From assembly GCF_025717605.1 (NCBI RefSeq), contig NZ_JAJIRQ010000005.1:186001-250000 (forward strand): 64,000 nt of DNA. Direction: 5' to 3'. Source of the DNA: Paucibacter sp. TC2R-5 (GTDB lineage Bacteria; Pseudomonadota; Gammaproteobacteria; Burkholderiales; Burkholderiaceae_C). The notes under the pieces were generated by a model. That model made no database searches and had not been told where the DNA came from. It saw only the letters and a program-made list of their open reading frames with translations. A program made the position numbers and the translations under genes. Positions 17,162 through 26,330 of the stretch are shown here, one piece after another; position 1 is the stretch's first letter; every line of letters begins with the position of its first letter.

Positions 17162-18397
17162 ATGCAAACCAAATTCATTCTTTCCGCACTGGCCGCCGCC
17201 TGTGCATTCGCCGCTGCACCTGCTTTTGCCTGGAACACGCTGGACGGTAAAGCACCGCTGGTGATCGCTCACCGCGGCGCCTCTGGCTATTTGCCCGAAC
17301 ACACTATTGAGGGCTACACCAAGGCGATCGAGCTGGGTGCAAACTTCATCGAACCCGACCTGGTGATGACCAAGGACGGCGTGCTGGTAGCTCGCCACGA
17401 GCCCATCATTGGCGCTTCGACCAATGTCGCCAGCCTGGCGCAGTTCGCCGGCCGCAAGACGACCAAAACGATTGACGGCGTCACCTATGCGAATGAGTAT
17501 TTCGTCGAAGACTTCACGCTGGCCGAACTGAAGACGCTGGGCGCGATGCAAACCCGCGCCGGGCGCCCGACCACGTTCGACGGTCAATTCAAGGTGCCCA
17601 CCTTGGACGAGGTGATTGCCTTGGCCAAGGCCAAAAGCATAGAGACCGGCCGCACCATCGGCATCTATCCTGAACTGAAGCACTCGACCTATATGCAAGG
17701 CGTCTCGGTCGCTCAGGGTCGCAGCAAGTCCTACTTCGAAGACAAGCTGGTCTCGACCTTGCACGCGGCCTATGGCAACCAGGCCAATGCACCGGTCTTC
17801 ATCCAGAGCTTCGAAGTCTCGAACCTGCAATACCTGAACACCAAAACCGATATCAAGCTGGTGCAATTGGTGGACGCCGATGACGTCAATGCCGATGGCT
17901 CCATGTCTCTGGTCGCTCCTTATGACAAGCCTTTCGACATCGCCAAAAAGGGCGGCAAGCTGACTTTTGCCGACCTGGTCAGCGATGTCGGCTTGTCCTT
18001 CGTCGCCACCTATGCCGACGGTATCGGCCCGTGGAAGCCCTATTTGCTGAAGACGGTGGCGGATGGCGTTGACCGCAACGGCGACGGCGCCGTGAACGGC
18101 AAGGACCGCCGCGTGGATGGCTCCACCGGCGTGATCGAATCGGCCCATGCCAATGGCCTGTTCGTGCACACATGGACCTTCCGCAACGATGCATCGATGC
18201 TGGGCTTTAGCGACCCGCAAAAGGAAATTGAAGCCTATCTGAAGCTGGGCGTTGACGGCATCTTCACCGACTTCACCGACACCGGTGTGGCCGCTGTTGC
18301 CGCTTTGACGCCTGTGCCGGAGCCAGAAAGCTATGCCTTGCTGCTGGCTGGCTTGGGCGCTTTGGGTCTGGTCGTGCGCCGCCGTCGCGCGGCCTAA
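17162..18397 (+). CDS. Glycerophosphodiester phosphodiesterase with PEP-CTERM sorting signal
   Basis: A 411-residue secreted protein. A signal peptide (MQTKFILSALAAACAFAAAPAFA) is followed by the GDPD domain with the catalytic HRGASGYLPEHT (H37, R38), EPDLVMTKDG and a later YPELKH segment, as in GlpQ. It hydrolyses glycerophosphodiesters to glycerol 3-phosphate and an alcohol. An EF-hand-like DRNGDGAVNGKD segment near residue 300 could bind calcium. The C-terminus is a complete PEP-CTERM signal: VPEPESYALLLAGLGALGL, then RRRR. Proteins with this tail are processed by exosortase at the cell surface; no exosortase gene lies in this window. A GGAG precedes the ATG by six bases. Confidence 0.93.
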   Translation: MQTKFILSALAAACAFAAAPAFAWNTLDGKAPLVIAHRGASGYLPEHTIEGYTKAIELGANFIEPDLVMTKDGVLVARHEPIIGASTNVASLAQFAGRKTTKTIDGVTYANEYFVEDFTLAELKTLGAMQTRAGRPTTFDGQFKVPTLDEVIALAKAKSIETGRTIGIYPELKHSTYMQGVSVAQGRSKSYFEDKLVSTLHAAYGNQANAPVFIQSFEVSNLQYLNTKTDIKLVQLVDADDVNADGSMSLVAPYDKPFDIAKKGGKLTFADLVSDVGLSFVATYADGIGPWKPYLLKTVADGVDRNGDGAVNGKDRRVDGSTGVIESAHANGLFVHTWTFRNDASMLGFSDPQKEIEAYLKLGVDGIFTDFTDTGVAAVAALTPVPEPESYALLLAGLGALGLVVRRRRAA

Positions 18398-18415
18398 ATC
18401 AGGCGCAGTGCGGAA

Positions 18416-19015
18416 TTAGGGCTGGCCCCAGATCAAGGTCTCGGTCCAGCCCAGGGCGGCAAACTCGGCCGCCCGCTCATCGGCCTCGCCGGCGCAGAAG
18501 AATTCATCCAGCTGCGGCGGGGCGACCGAGCTGCCAGCCAGCATCGCGTGAACTTGCCCGCGGTGGTGGATCTGGTGTTGGAACAAGTGCGCCAGCAGGC
18601 GTGTGCGGCTTTCCAGCTGCGGCCGGCCAGGGCGGGCTATCGTGACGATGCGCTCAAGTTGATCGTCATGCTGTGCCCCGCACAAGGCGATCAGACGCAG
18701 GTCGACCTTGCTTTGCGCTTGTTGCAGCTCCGCACAGCGTTCAAAGGGCTCGTCTACGGCAAAAAAGCTATAGCAATCCGCATGCGGTGGCAGGCCTTGC
18801 TGCTCGCGCTCCAGCGCGTCGACATAGAACCAGTCGACGCACAGATTGTGATTCAGCGTCGCCTTGATGCTGGGGAAGAAGCTGCAACGCTGGGCTTCGA
18901 ACTCCGCCTGGCTGAGCTGCGCGCAAGCCCGTAGCAGCCGATCATTGGCCCAAGCATTGTTGTAAGCCATGCTCAGCAAGTGATGGGCCAGGGGGTCAGG
19001 TCTTGCGCTTTTCAT
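18416..19015 (-). CDS. DinB-family protein
   Basis: A 199-residue protein with the DinB four-helix pattern. Histidine-rich metal-binding segments are NHNLCVDWFYVDAL near residue 55 and LFQHQIHHRGQVHAML near residues 146-160. Members are putative metal-dependent, thiol-linked enzymes, and the specific reaction is unknown. It converges on the glycerophosphodiesterase gene with an 18-base gap. No functional link with either neighbour is evident. Confidence 0.85.
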   Translation of the reverse strand: MKSARPDPLAHHLLSMAYNNAWANDRLLRACAQLSQAEFEAQRCSFFPSIKATLNHNLCVDWFYVDALEREQQGLPPHADCYSFFAVDEPFERCAELQQAQSKVDLRLIALCGAQHDDQLERIVTIARPGRPQLESRTRLLAHLFQHQIHHRGQVHAMLAGSSVAPPQLDEFFCAGEADERAAEFAALGWTETLIWGQP

Positions 19016-19148
19016 GGTGTTGGTCTGATGCTTGTCGCTTGGATGAAACGCAGGCCCATCCTAGTTGAAGCTAGGGGTTTCGCTGCCGGCCTGCGGCATG
19101 GAAGATCCAGAGTTGCCGCCATGGGGGCGGTTTCAGGAGAACTGCACC

Positions 19149-20090
19149 ATGGCCAGCAAAACAGCAGCAGCGTCAGCATCCGCACCGGCGCTTAAAGTTT
19201 CAACGGTGAAGCCCAAGGCTTTGTCACTGCACATCGGCTTGAACGCCGTCAGCCCCGCAGCCTACGGCGGCTGGGACGGCCCGCTCGCCGCTTGCGAGTT
19301 CGACGCCAATGACATGGCCGCGCTGGCCAAGTCCAAAGGCATCAAGTCGACCGTGCTGCTGACCAAAAAGGGCACGCGGGCGGCGGTGTTGTCGGCCCTG
19401 CGTGCGGCCGCCAAGGCCTTGAAATCGGGGGACTTTTTTCTGCTGACCTACTCGGGTCACGGTGGCCAGGTCGGCGACATCAATGGCGACGAGCCTGATA
19501 ACCAAGACGAAACCTGGTGCCTTTTTGATGGTCAGTTGATCGACGACGAGCTTTACCTGGAGCTCAGCCGCTTTGCCGCCGGCGTGCGCGTGCTGGTCTT
19601 GTCGGACAGCTGTCACAGCGGCTCGGTGGTGCGGGACTTCCCGCCTCCACCGCCCCCGCCCGGTCAGCGGGTCAAGCTGATGCCGGCCGAAGTGGCGCGC
19701 CGGGTCTATGCCGAGCACAAGGATTTCTATGACCAGCTGCAGATCAATGTGCTGAGAGAAACCGCCAAGGCAACGATCGACCCCGATGCCGCCCTGGCCC
19801 TGGTCGGTGCGGCCTCGCATGCGGCGGCGCTGGTGGGTGTGTTCAAGCCGGCGGTGCTTTTGATCTCGGGATGCCAAGACAACCAGACTTCGATGGACGG
19901 CGCCCATAACGGCGCCTTCACCGGCCAGTTGCTGAAGATCTGGAACGGCGGCGCCTTCACCGGCAATTACGCCAGCTTCCATGCGCGCATACGCGCCGGC
20001 TTGCCGCCCACCCAGTCGCCCAATCTGTTTGTCTTGGGCAGCAGCGCAGCAACGGCGGCCTTTGTGGCGCAAAAGCCATTCACGGTTTGA
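19149..20090 (+). CDS. Caspase-family (C14) protease, first gene of a caspase/CHAT unit
   Basis: A 313-residue protein with a caspase-fold peptidase core. The catalytic histidine is in YSGHGGQ (H104) and the catalytic cysteine in DSCHSGS (C155); the N-terminal strand reads [10 protein letters not shown]. Such proteins are bacterial orthocaspases or metacaspase-like proteases that cut after basic or acidic residues. Seven consecutive prolines follow the active-site Cys loop (residues about 165-171). No signal peptide or membrane segment is visible, so it is probably cytoplasmic. The ATG at 19149 has a strong AGGAGA eight bases upstream, which decides against a frame opening at 19065. It ends 29 bases before the giant CHAT gene and is almost certainly co-transcribed with it. 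No enclosing phage genes are seen. Confidence 0.92.
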   Translation: MASKTAAASASAPALKVSTVKPKALSLHIGLNAVSPAAYGGWDGPLAACEFDANDMAALAKSKGIKSTVLLTKKGTRAAVLSALRAAAKALKSGDFFLLTYSGHGGQVGDINGDEPDNQDETWCLFDGQLIDDELYLELSRFAAGVRVLVLSDSCHSGSVVRDFPPPPPPPGQRVKLMPAEVARRVYAEHKDFYDQLQINVLRETAKATIDPDAALALVGAASHAAALVGVFKPAVLLISGCQDNQTSMDGAHNGAFTGQLLKIWNGGAFTGNYASFHARIRAGLPPTQSPNLFVLGSSAATAAFVAQKPFTV

Positions 20091-20119
20091 GTCTGGAACA
20101 ACAGTAGCAGGAGATCATC

Positions 20120-23100
20120 ATGGCCGAGCGCAGCATCCAGATCAGGCTCAATGGCCGGGCGGCAGAGCAGCTGCGCTTGCCGGCCATGCTGACGCCGGCA
20201 GCCCGATCGGCCGATCGGCGTGATGACGTCTTCTTGCCGGATGGCTATCTGGAGCCGCTGAGCGCGTTTGATATGAGCCCGGCCGCGCGCAGCGTGGCTG
20301 GCGCTGCCGTGGTGCAGACCCATGTTGCGGCGGCCAACGAGGTGCTGGTGCTGGAGCTGGCCGATGGCAGCACGCTGATCACCAGCGCCGGGCGCCTGCG
20401 CGAGACGCTCTTGCTGACGCATCCTGAGCTGATTGCCGAGGACGGCGCCATCTTGCTGGAGGCCTTGCGTGCCCAAGGCGCGGCACCCGGCCGGGGCCTG
20501 GGTGAGGCGGTCGGCGGGCTGATCAGCAAGGTCTATTCCTTTGCAGTCGGGGCGGCGCCCGACGCCATCATTGATGCGGCACTGGGGGTTTTGAAGAACA
20601 AGGCCGAGCTGGGGGTGACTTGGGCCGGCACCAAGGCCTTGATGTGGGCGATCGAGAAACAGCTGTCGCAAGCGCCGGGCCTGTACCGCTGGGTTTCAGC
20701 GACGGGCAAGCCGCAAGACCTGGAGGACTGTGGTTTTGAGGCCAAACCGCCGGTCGGCCCGATGTTGGTCTTTGTGCATGGCACCGGCTCCAGCACCCTG
20801 GGCAGTTTTGGCGAGTTGCGCAGCGGCGACCGCGATTTGTGGGGGGCACTGCAGGCCAAGTTCAGCGGCGGCATCTATGGCTTTGAGCACAGAACTCTGT
20901 CGCAAAGCCCGATCGAAAACGCGATCGAGCTGGTCCGTGCGTTGCCCATAGGCGCACAAATCTGCCTGGTTTCCCATTCGCGCGGCGGCCTGGTGGCGGA
21001 TCTGCTGTGCCTGGGGGACTTCGACGCCTTGATCGACGGCTATGCCTTTGCCTTTGAAGGCACGGGCGACGCAGATACCGAAGAAGCCGGGCGCGTGATC
21101 AAGGAGCTCAAAGACGCCCATGCCGAGCAGCGCCTGCAACTGCGCACGCTGGCCGGTCTGCTGCGCGAGCGCAAGATCAGCGTGCAGCGCTATGTGCGCG
21201 CCGCCTCGCCGGCCAGCGGCACCAAGTTGGCCAGCGGCAACTTCGATGTGTTTTTGTCCGGTCTGCTGACGCTGATCGGCACCGTCCCTTTTTTCTTCGG
21301 CAGCCCGCTTTATTCGGCGTTCAAGCGGGTGGTGATCGAGATTGCCAAAAACCGCAGCAACGCACATCTGGTGCCGGGCATCGAGGCGATGCTGCCGGAC
21401 TCGCCTATGGCCAGGCTCTTGCACGACGCGCCGGTGCGGCCGGGCACGGCCATGTCCATCATCGCCGGCGACATCCAGGGCGGCAATATGCTGCTGCGCC
21501 TGGGCGTCATGTTGACCGACTTCTTGCTCTTCGATAACGACGACAACGACCTGGTCGTCAACACCACCTCCATGCTGGCCGGCATCGCGCCCAAGTCCGC
21601 CGCGCGGGTCTTGTTTGACCGGGGTGCCGATGTCTCGCACTTTCGCTATTTCGTCAATATCGACACCCGAAGTGCGCTGCGCGACTGGCTGTTGGTGGCC
21701 GAGCCCGAGGGTTTGAGCAGCTTCCGTGCCTTGCCCGACCCGGCTGACTATGAAGCGGCTCTGGCGGCCGCCGGCGCCAGCCGCAGCGCAGCGGCCCCTG
21801 ACCGGCCGATTGTGGTCGTGCTGCCCGGCGTGATGGGCTCCCATTTGCAGGTCGAAGGCAAGGACCGGGTCTGGTTCGACCCGGGCGATATTGCCACCGG
21901 CGGCCTGGCCAAAATCGAATGGTCGCGCAGCGGGGTCGAAGCCGAGGAGTTGTTCGCGATGTTCTATGGCCGCGTCTGCAAACATCTGGCCGACAGTCAT
22001 CGGGTCGAACCCTTCCCCTATGACTGGCGCCAACCGCTGGATGTGTTGGCCGAGCGCCTGGGCGAGTTTCTGGACCGCCTGATGCGTCAAACCCAGCAGC
22101 CTATCCGCCTGCTGGCCCACAGCATGGGCGGCCTGGTGGTGCGCGCTTGCATCTACAAGCGCCGCGCCGTGATGGACCAGTTGATGGCCCGCGACGGCGC
22201 CCGCCTGATCATGCTGGGCACACCGCATCAGGGCGCGCATTCGATGGTGGAGAACCTGATCGGCAAGGGCGACACCTTGCGCACCCTGGTGCGCCTGGAT
22301 GTGACGCACGATATGCAGGAGGTGCTGGACATCATTGCCGGCTTCCGAGGTGCCTTGCAGTTGCTGCCCAAGCCCGGTTTTGTCGACACCTTCCAGGGTC
22401 AGCCGGATGGCGGCGCAACTTATGCCTACCAAGAAGCCGACACCTGGCTGAGCCTGAAGAACAAGGTGCGGGATTTTTGGTTTGGGGACCAACATGCGGG
22501 CACGCCCAAGCAAGAGGTGTTGACTTCGGCCAACTGGTTGTGGGCGCAGGACGGGCCCAATGCGCCGGCCTTGCCGGCTGCCTACGAGGCCAAGAGCATC
22601 TATATCTTTGGCCAGGCACCCAACACGCCCTGTGGTTTGCGTGAAGAAGGCACAGGCTCGAACGCGCGCTTGAAGATGGTCGGCACCACACGCGGCGACG
22701 GCACGGTGACCTGGGACTCCGGGCGTATCGGCGGCATTGGGCGCTTCTATCATTTGCCGGCAGCACATGGCGACCTGCTCTCGACCAGCGCCTACTTCAC
22801 GGCCATGACGGAGTTACTGAACTCGGGCTCGACCTCGGCTCTGAGCAGCCAAGCCCCGAGCACCCGGGCGATCGAGCATGCGCAGCCGGTCAGTTATGAC
22901 GCCGGCCCGCCCAGCGCCGAGGACCCGGACGCCTTGCTGCGCGGCCTGATGGGTGGCTCGTCCCGCAACCGCGTGCCGCCCCGCACGCAAAGGCGGCTGG
23001 AGGTGGCGGTCAAGGCGATGGATCTGCGTTTTGTGTCCGACCCCATCCTGGTCGGGCATTACGAGCGCGACCCGATTTCCGGCGCCGAGGCCTTGATCGA

Positions 23101-26038
23101 CCGCGAGTTGTTGAACAAGGAGTTGAGCGAGCGCCACAGCCTGGGGCTGTATGCCGGCGCGCGCGGCACGGCCGCTGTGGTGCTGCGGGTGCGCGGCGAT
23201 TTCGAGCGCCAACTGGGTGTCTTGAGCGGCGCGGTCGTCACCGGCCTCGGCTCATATGACCGCGCCCTGAGCCCGGCCGACCTGACCGAAGCGGTGCGAA
23301 CCGGCGCTTTGCGCTACCTGTTGCAGATCATTGATGTGCTGGGCAAGGCGGACCGCGAGGTGCCCTTGGCCAGTTTGTTGCTGGGCTATAACTCCTCGGC
23401 CAATCTGACCGTGGCGGCTTCGGTGGAGGCCTTGGTGCGCGGCGTGATGGAGGCCAACACCCGCTTCTACGCCACCACCCGGCTGAACATCCGCATCGGC
23501 CGGCTCGACATCATCGAGCTCTACCTCGACACCGCCATCGGCGCCACCTACGCGCTGCGAAGCTTGAGCACGCAGCTGGCTGCCCAGGCCGAGAAGCAAG
23601 GCACGGCCTTGCTGTGTCAGGGTGAGTTGCAGCAAGGCGAGGGCTTCCGGCAACGCCTGTACGACGATGGCAACTCCAGCTATTGGCCGCGCTTGATCAT
23701 CACCGACGCCGAGCGCAGCGAAGCCCAGAACGCGGCGGCGCACAGCGGTGGCGCCGCCCCGCTGGCCGACAAGCTGCGCTTTGTTTTCGTTGGCCAAAGA
23801 GCGCGCGCCGAGTCGGTCGCCTTGCAGCGTCAGCCCGGCTTGATCGAGCAGATGGTGGCGCAGCAGATCGCCAACCCCATCTGGAACGAAGACTTCGGTC
23901 GCATGTTGTTCCAGCTGATGGTGCCGCATGACTTCAAGGACGCTGCGCGCCAACTCGACCGGGTGGTGCTGGTCGTGGATGGCTACACCGCCAATCTGCC
24001 CTGGGAGCTGATGCTGGCCGATGACCCGGACCGGCCGTCGGAAGAGAAGCAGCCGCTGGCCTTGCGCACGGCGGTCGTGCGTCAGCTGGCCGCGCAGGTC
24101 TTCCGTGCCAGCGTGCATCAGGGCGTGGTGTGCCGCGCGCTGGTGATTGCCAACCCCTCGGTGGCCGGCTTCGCCAAGGGCTTCCCGCTGCTCAATGGGC
24201 AGCCAACTCAGGCGCCGCCCGATCTGCCCGGGGCACAGGCCGAGGGCGAAGCCTGCCTGAGCTTGCTGGGCAGCATGGGCTACGAGGTCGAGGGCGTCAT
24301 TGGTGACTACAACAAGGCCAGCGACGTGCTGGCCAAGCTCTACGCCAAGCCTTGGCGCATCCTGCATGTGTCCGCCCATGGCGTCTTCGATCTGCCCCAT
24401 GTCGATGGACGCAGCCGCAGCGGTGTGCTGCTGTCTGACGGTTTGCTGATCACCGCGGCCGAGATCATGGCGATGGAGACCGTGCCCGAGCTGGTGTTTC
24501 TGAATTGCTGCCATTTGGGCCAGGTGAACAATGAGAGCCAAGGACCCGGCAGCAACAAGCTGGCGGCCAGTGTGGCGCGTGAAATGATCGCCATCGGTGT
24601 GCGCTGCGTGGTCGTGGCCGGCTGGGCCGTCAATGACGAATCAGCGCGCCTGTTCGGCCAGGTCTTTTACGAGCAACTCTTGCTGCGCCGCCAGCCCTTT
24701 GGCGATGCGGTGTTCGCCGCCCGCAGGGAGACCTGGAGGGCCCACCCCCAGGACATCACCTGGGGCGCTTTCCAGGCCTACGGCGACCCGGTCTGGCTGG
24801 CCGAGCCTGCGGCCGAGAAGCTGGGCGGCGCCGGCACGGCAGGGCGTTATGTCTCACCGGACGAAATGCTTGACGAGTTGGCCAGCCTGCGCTCCGACCT
24901 GGCGCGCCGGGGCGACAGCCTGGGCTCGCGCGAACTGCAGGCCGAGGTCGAACATGTCGCTGAGTCGCTGGCGCGGCGCTGCCCGCCCGGCTGGCAGCAG
25001 AATCCGCAGCTGCAATATGCCTTGGGCAAAACCTGGTTTGATCTTGGCCAATGGGAGCGTGCGCGCGCGGCCTTTCTGAGCGCGGCGCAGGCGGTGGACC
25101 GCAGTGGCGGCGTGCCGATTTCTGACCTGGAAAAATTGGTCGATGTGGAGTCGAGGCTGGGTGAAGCGCGTGCGGTCGAGGCATTGCCAAAGGCCTTGAG
25201 CGGCGACGCGGCGGCCTTGCAGCAATTGCGGGCCGGCGAAGCCTTGATCGATCTGGCGCTGCGCCGCCTCGACGGGCTCGACGCCTTGGTGGCGGATGGC
25301 GATGACGACGACTCAAACGACGTCGCCGCCGGTTCATCAATGCACAGCGAGCGCACCGCCCTGCGTGGCGCGGCCTGGCAACGCAAGGCCAACTTGCAGG
25401 CCCGCCGTTTGCTCAGTGGCAAGCTGGATACGGCCGCTGCCGACGCTGCCGCCAAGGCCATGGCGAACTGCTTGCAGCAAGGCGTCGAGGCCTACCGGGC
25501 CGGTGAAGGCCAGCCCGGCTCAGACCATTTCAGCCCCTGCCATGCGCTCTACCGCTTGGCGCTGGATGCCTTGACCGATTGGCACAGCCCGGCGGAGAAG
25601 GACGCGGCGATCGAGCTGGCGCAGCAATGCCGCCGCACGGCCGCTCGCAACTTTGCCATCCAACCCAGCCCCTGGGACCTGCTGATCCAGCCCGAAGCCT
25701 TGCTGGTCGAACGCATGATAGACGGCAAGCTGGGCCAAGCCGCGGAGGAGGGGAGGCGCTGGTTTGAACAGTTAGCCGCCAGCTATGCCCAGGCGCTGGG
25801 CTGCGTGACGGTGCGGCCGCTGCAGTTGGAGGCGATTGTGGACCGGCTTGAGCGCCTGTCCCGTTTCGTCGATGCGCTGGCCATGGCCCAACATGATGAC
25901 GCCGCCTTGAGCCGCAGCGCGAGCCAGCTGATCGCCCTGGCGCAAAGCATTCTGCCCAGCCATGCGGCGCGCACGGATAGGCCGGCCAAACCAAGGCCGC
26001 CCGGCCCGTCCGCGAAGAAAGCGCGCAAGCCCGGATGA
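20120..26038 (+). CDS. 1972-residue dual alpha/beta-hydrolase-CHAT protease protein
   Basis: A single open frame with an AGGAG ribosome-binding site. A first alpha/beta hydrolase occupies about residues 205-420, with oxyanion-type VFVHGTGSS (217-225) and nucleophile elbow SHSRGG (S287). A second, lipase/LCAT-like one occupies about 560-800, with LPGVMGSHL (568-576), AHSMGG (S668) and LGTPHQGAHS (699-708). A region of unknown fold spans about 945-1210. A CHAT protease domain lies at about 1215-1560, with LHVSAHG (H1416, H1420) and LNCCHLG (C1463-C1464). A helical C-terminal part (about 1570-1972) ends in a Lys/Arg/Pro-rich tail. CHAT domains are caspase-like proteases that often control effectors in bacterial conflict systems; the hydrolases could be lipases or acyltransferases. 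Pairing with a second caspase-fold protein suggests a protease cascade acting on membrane-active enzymes; this is inference. Confidence 0.9.
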   Translation: MAERSIQIRLNGRAAEQLRLPAMLTPAARSADRRDDVFLPDGYLEPLSAFDMSPAARSVAGAAVVQTHVAAANEVLVLELADGSTLITSAGRLRETLLLTHPELIAEDGAILLEALRAQGAAPGRGLGEAVGGLISKVYSFAVGAAPDAIIDAALGVLKNKAELGVTWAGTKALMWAIEKQLSQAPGLYRWVSATGKPQDLEDCGFEAKPPVGPMLVFVHGTGSSTLGSFGELRSGDRDLWGALQAKFSGGIYGFEHRTLSQSPIENAIELVRALPIGAQICLVSHSRGGLVADLLCLGDFDALIDGYAFAFEGTGDADTEEAGRVIKELKDAHAEQRLQLRTLAGLLRERKISVQRYVRAASPASGTKLASGNFDVFLSGLLTLIGTVPFFFGSPLYSAFKRVVIEIAKNRSNAHLVPGIEAMLPDSPMARLLHDAPVRPGTAMSIIAGDIQGGNMLLRLGVMLTDFLLFDNDDNDLVVNTTSMLAGIAPKSAARVLFDRGADVSHFRYFVNIDTRSALRDWLLVAEPEGLSSFRALPDPADYEAALAAAGASRSAAAPDRPIVVVLPGVMGSHLQVEGKDRVWFDPGDIATGGLAKIEWSRSGVEAEELFAMFYGRVCKHLADSHRVEPFPYDWRQPLDVLAERLGEFLDRLMRQTQQPIRLLAHSMGGLVVRACIYKRRAVMDQLMARDGARLIMLGTPHQGAHSMVENLIGKGDTLRTLVRLDVTHDMQEVLDIIAGFRGALQLLPKPGFVDTFQGQPDGGATYAYQEADTWLSLKNKVRDFWFGDQHAGTPKQEVLTSANWLWAQDGPNAPALPAAYEAKSIYIFGQAPNTPCGLREEGTGSNARLKMVGTTRGDGTVTWDSGRIGGIGRFYHLPAAHGDLLSTSAYFTAMTELLNSGSTSALSSQAPSTRAIEHAQPVSYDAGPPSAEDPDALLRGLMGGSSRNRVPPRTQRRLEVAVKAMDLRFVSDPILVGHYERDPISGAEALIDRELLNKELSERHSLGLYAGARGTAAVVLRVRGDFERQLGVLSGAVVTGLGSYDRALSPADLTEAVRTGALRYLLQIIDVLGKADREVPLASLLLGYNSSANLTVAASVEALVRGVMEANTRFYATTRLNIRIGRLDIIELYLDTAIGATYALRSLSTQLAAQAEKQGTALLCQGELQQGEGFRQRLYDDGNSSYWPRLIITDAERSEAQNAAAHSGGAAPLADKLRFVFVGQRARAESVALQRQPGLIEQMVAQQIANPIWNEDFGRMLFQLMVPHDFKDAARQLDRVVLVVDGYTANLPWELMLADDPDRPSEEKQPLALRTAVVRQLAAQVFRASVHQGVVCRALVIANPSVAGFAKGFPLLNGQPTQAPPDLPGAQAEGEACLSLLGSMGYEVEGVIGDYNKASDVLAKLYAKPWRILHVSAHGVFDLPHVDGRSRSGVLLSDGLLITAAEIMAMETVPELVFLNCCHLGQVNNESQGPGSNKLAASVAREMIAIGVRCVVVAGWAVNDESARLFGQVFYEQLLLRRQPFGDAVFAARRETWRAHPQDITWGAFQAYGDPVWLAEPAAEKLGGAGTAGRYVSPDEMLDELASLRSDLARRGDSLGSRELQAEVEHVAESLARRCPPGWQQNPQLQYALGKTWFDLGQWERARAAFLSAAQAVDRSGGVPISDLEKLVDVESRLGEARAVEALPKALSGDAAALQQLRAGEALIDLALRRLDGLDALVADGDDDDSNDVAAGSSMHSERTALRGAAWQRKANLQARRLLSGKLDTAAADAAAKAMANCLQQGVEAYRAGEGQPGSDHFSPCHALYRLALDALTDWHSPAEKDAAIELAQQCRRTAARNFAIQPSPWDLLIQPEALLVERMIDGKLGQAAEEGRRWFEQLAASYAQALGCVTVRPLQLEAIVDRLERLSRFVDALAMAQHDDAALSRSASQLIALAQSILPSHAARTDRPAKPRPPGPSAKKARKPG

Positions 26039-26070
26039 CTTGGAAAGCTCGCTACACTTTGCCGCACCAA

Positions 26071-26230
26071 GAACTTGTCCGTAAATAGCCGGGTCAGAGG
26101 ATGGCGAGGCGATTTGAGCGCAGAGCAAGGCGCAGACCACAGCGATACCCGTAGGTATCGCGAGGATCTGCAACGCAGCTATGGGTTCAAATCGACCGTC
26201 AGCCGACCCCGGTTATTTACGGACAAGTTC
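26071..26230. mobile_element. 160-bp MITE-like element with terminal inverted repeats
   Basis: The ends are near-perfect inverted repeats of about 25 bases: GAACTTGTCCGTAAATAGCC at 26071 onward, and its reverse complement with one mismatch and one extra base ending at 26230. The interior is itself folded: GCGATTTGA/TCAAATCG arms and a central GCGATACC/GGTATCGC hairpin. No transposase is encoded and no clear target-site duplication was found. It sits exactly in the gap between the CHAT gene and puuD. A non-autonomous transposon or a large palindromic repeat are the two options. Confidence 0.65.
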
Positions 26231-26330
26231 TAAGGAAATCTGTCGCAGCGGCCTTGATTGACGCGACTTGTCTGCAGCTCACAGCGCCCGCCTGTGGTGA
26301 GATGCATCTGACTCATTGAATGAGACTCGC

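Noticed and set aside
20696..22768. Long minus-strand open frame (690 codons) inside the CHAT gene
   Set aside because: The plus strand has conserved hydrolase motifs through the same stretch; the antisense product is His/Gln/Arg-rich and unlike known proteins.
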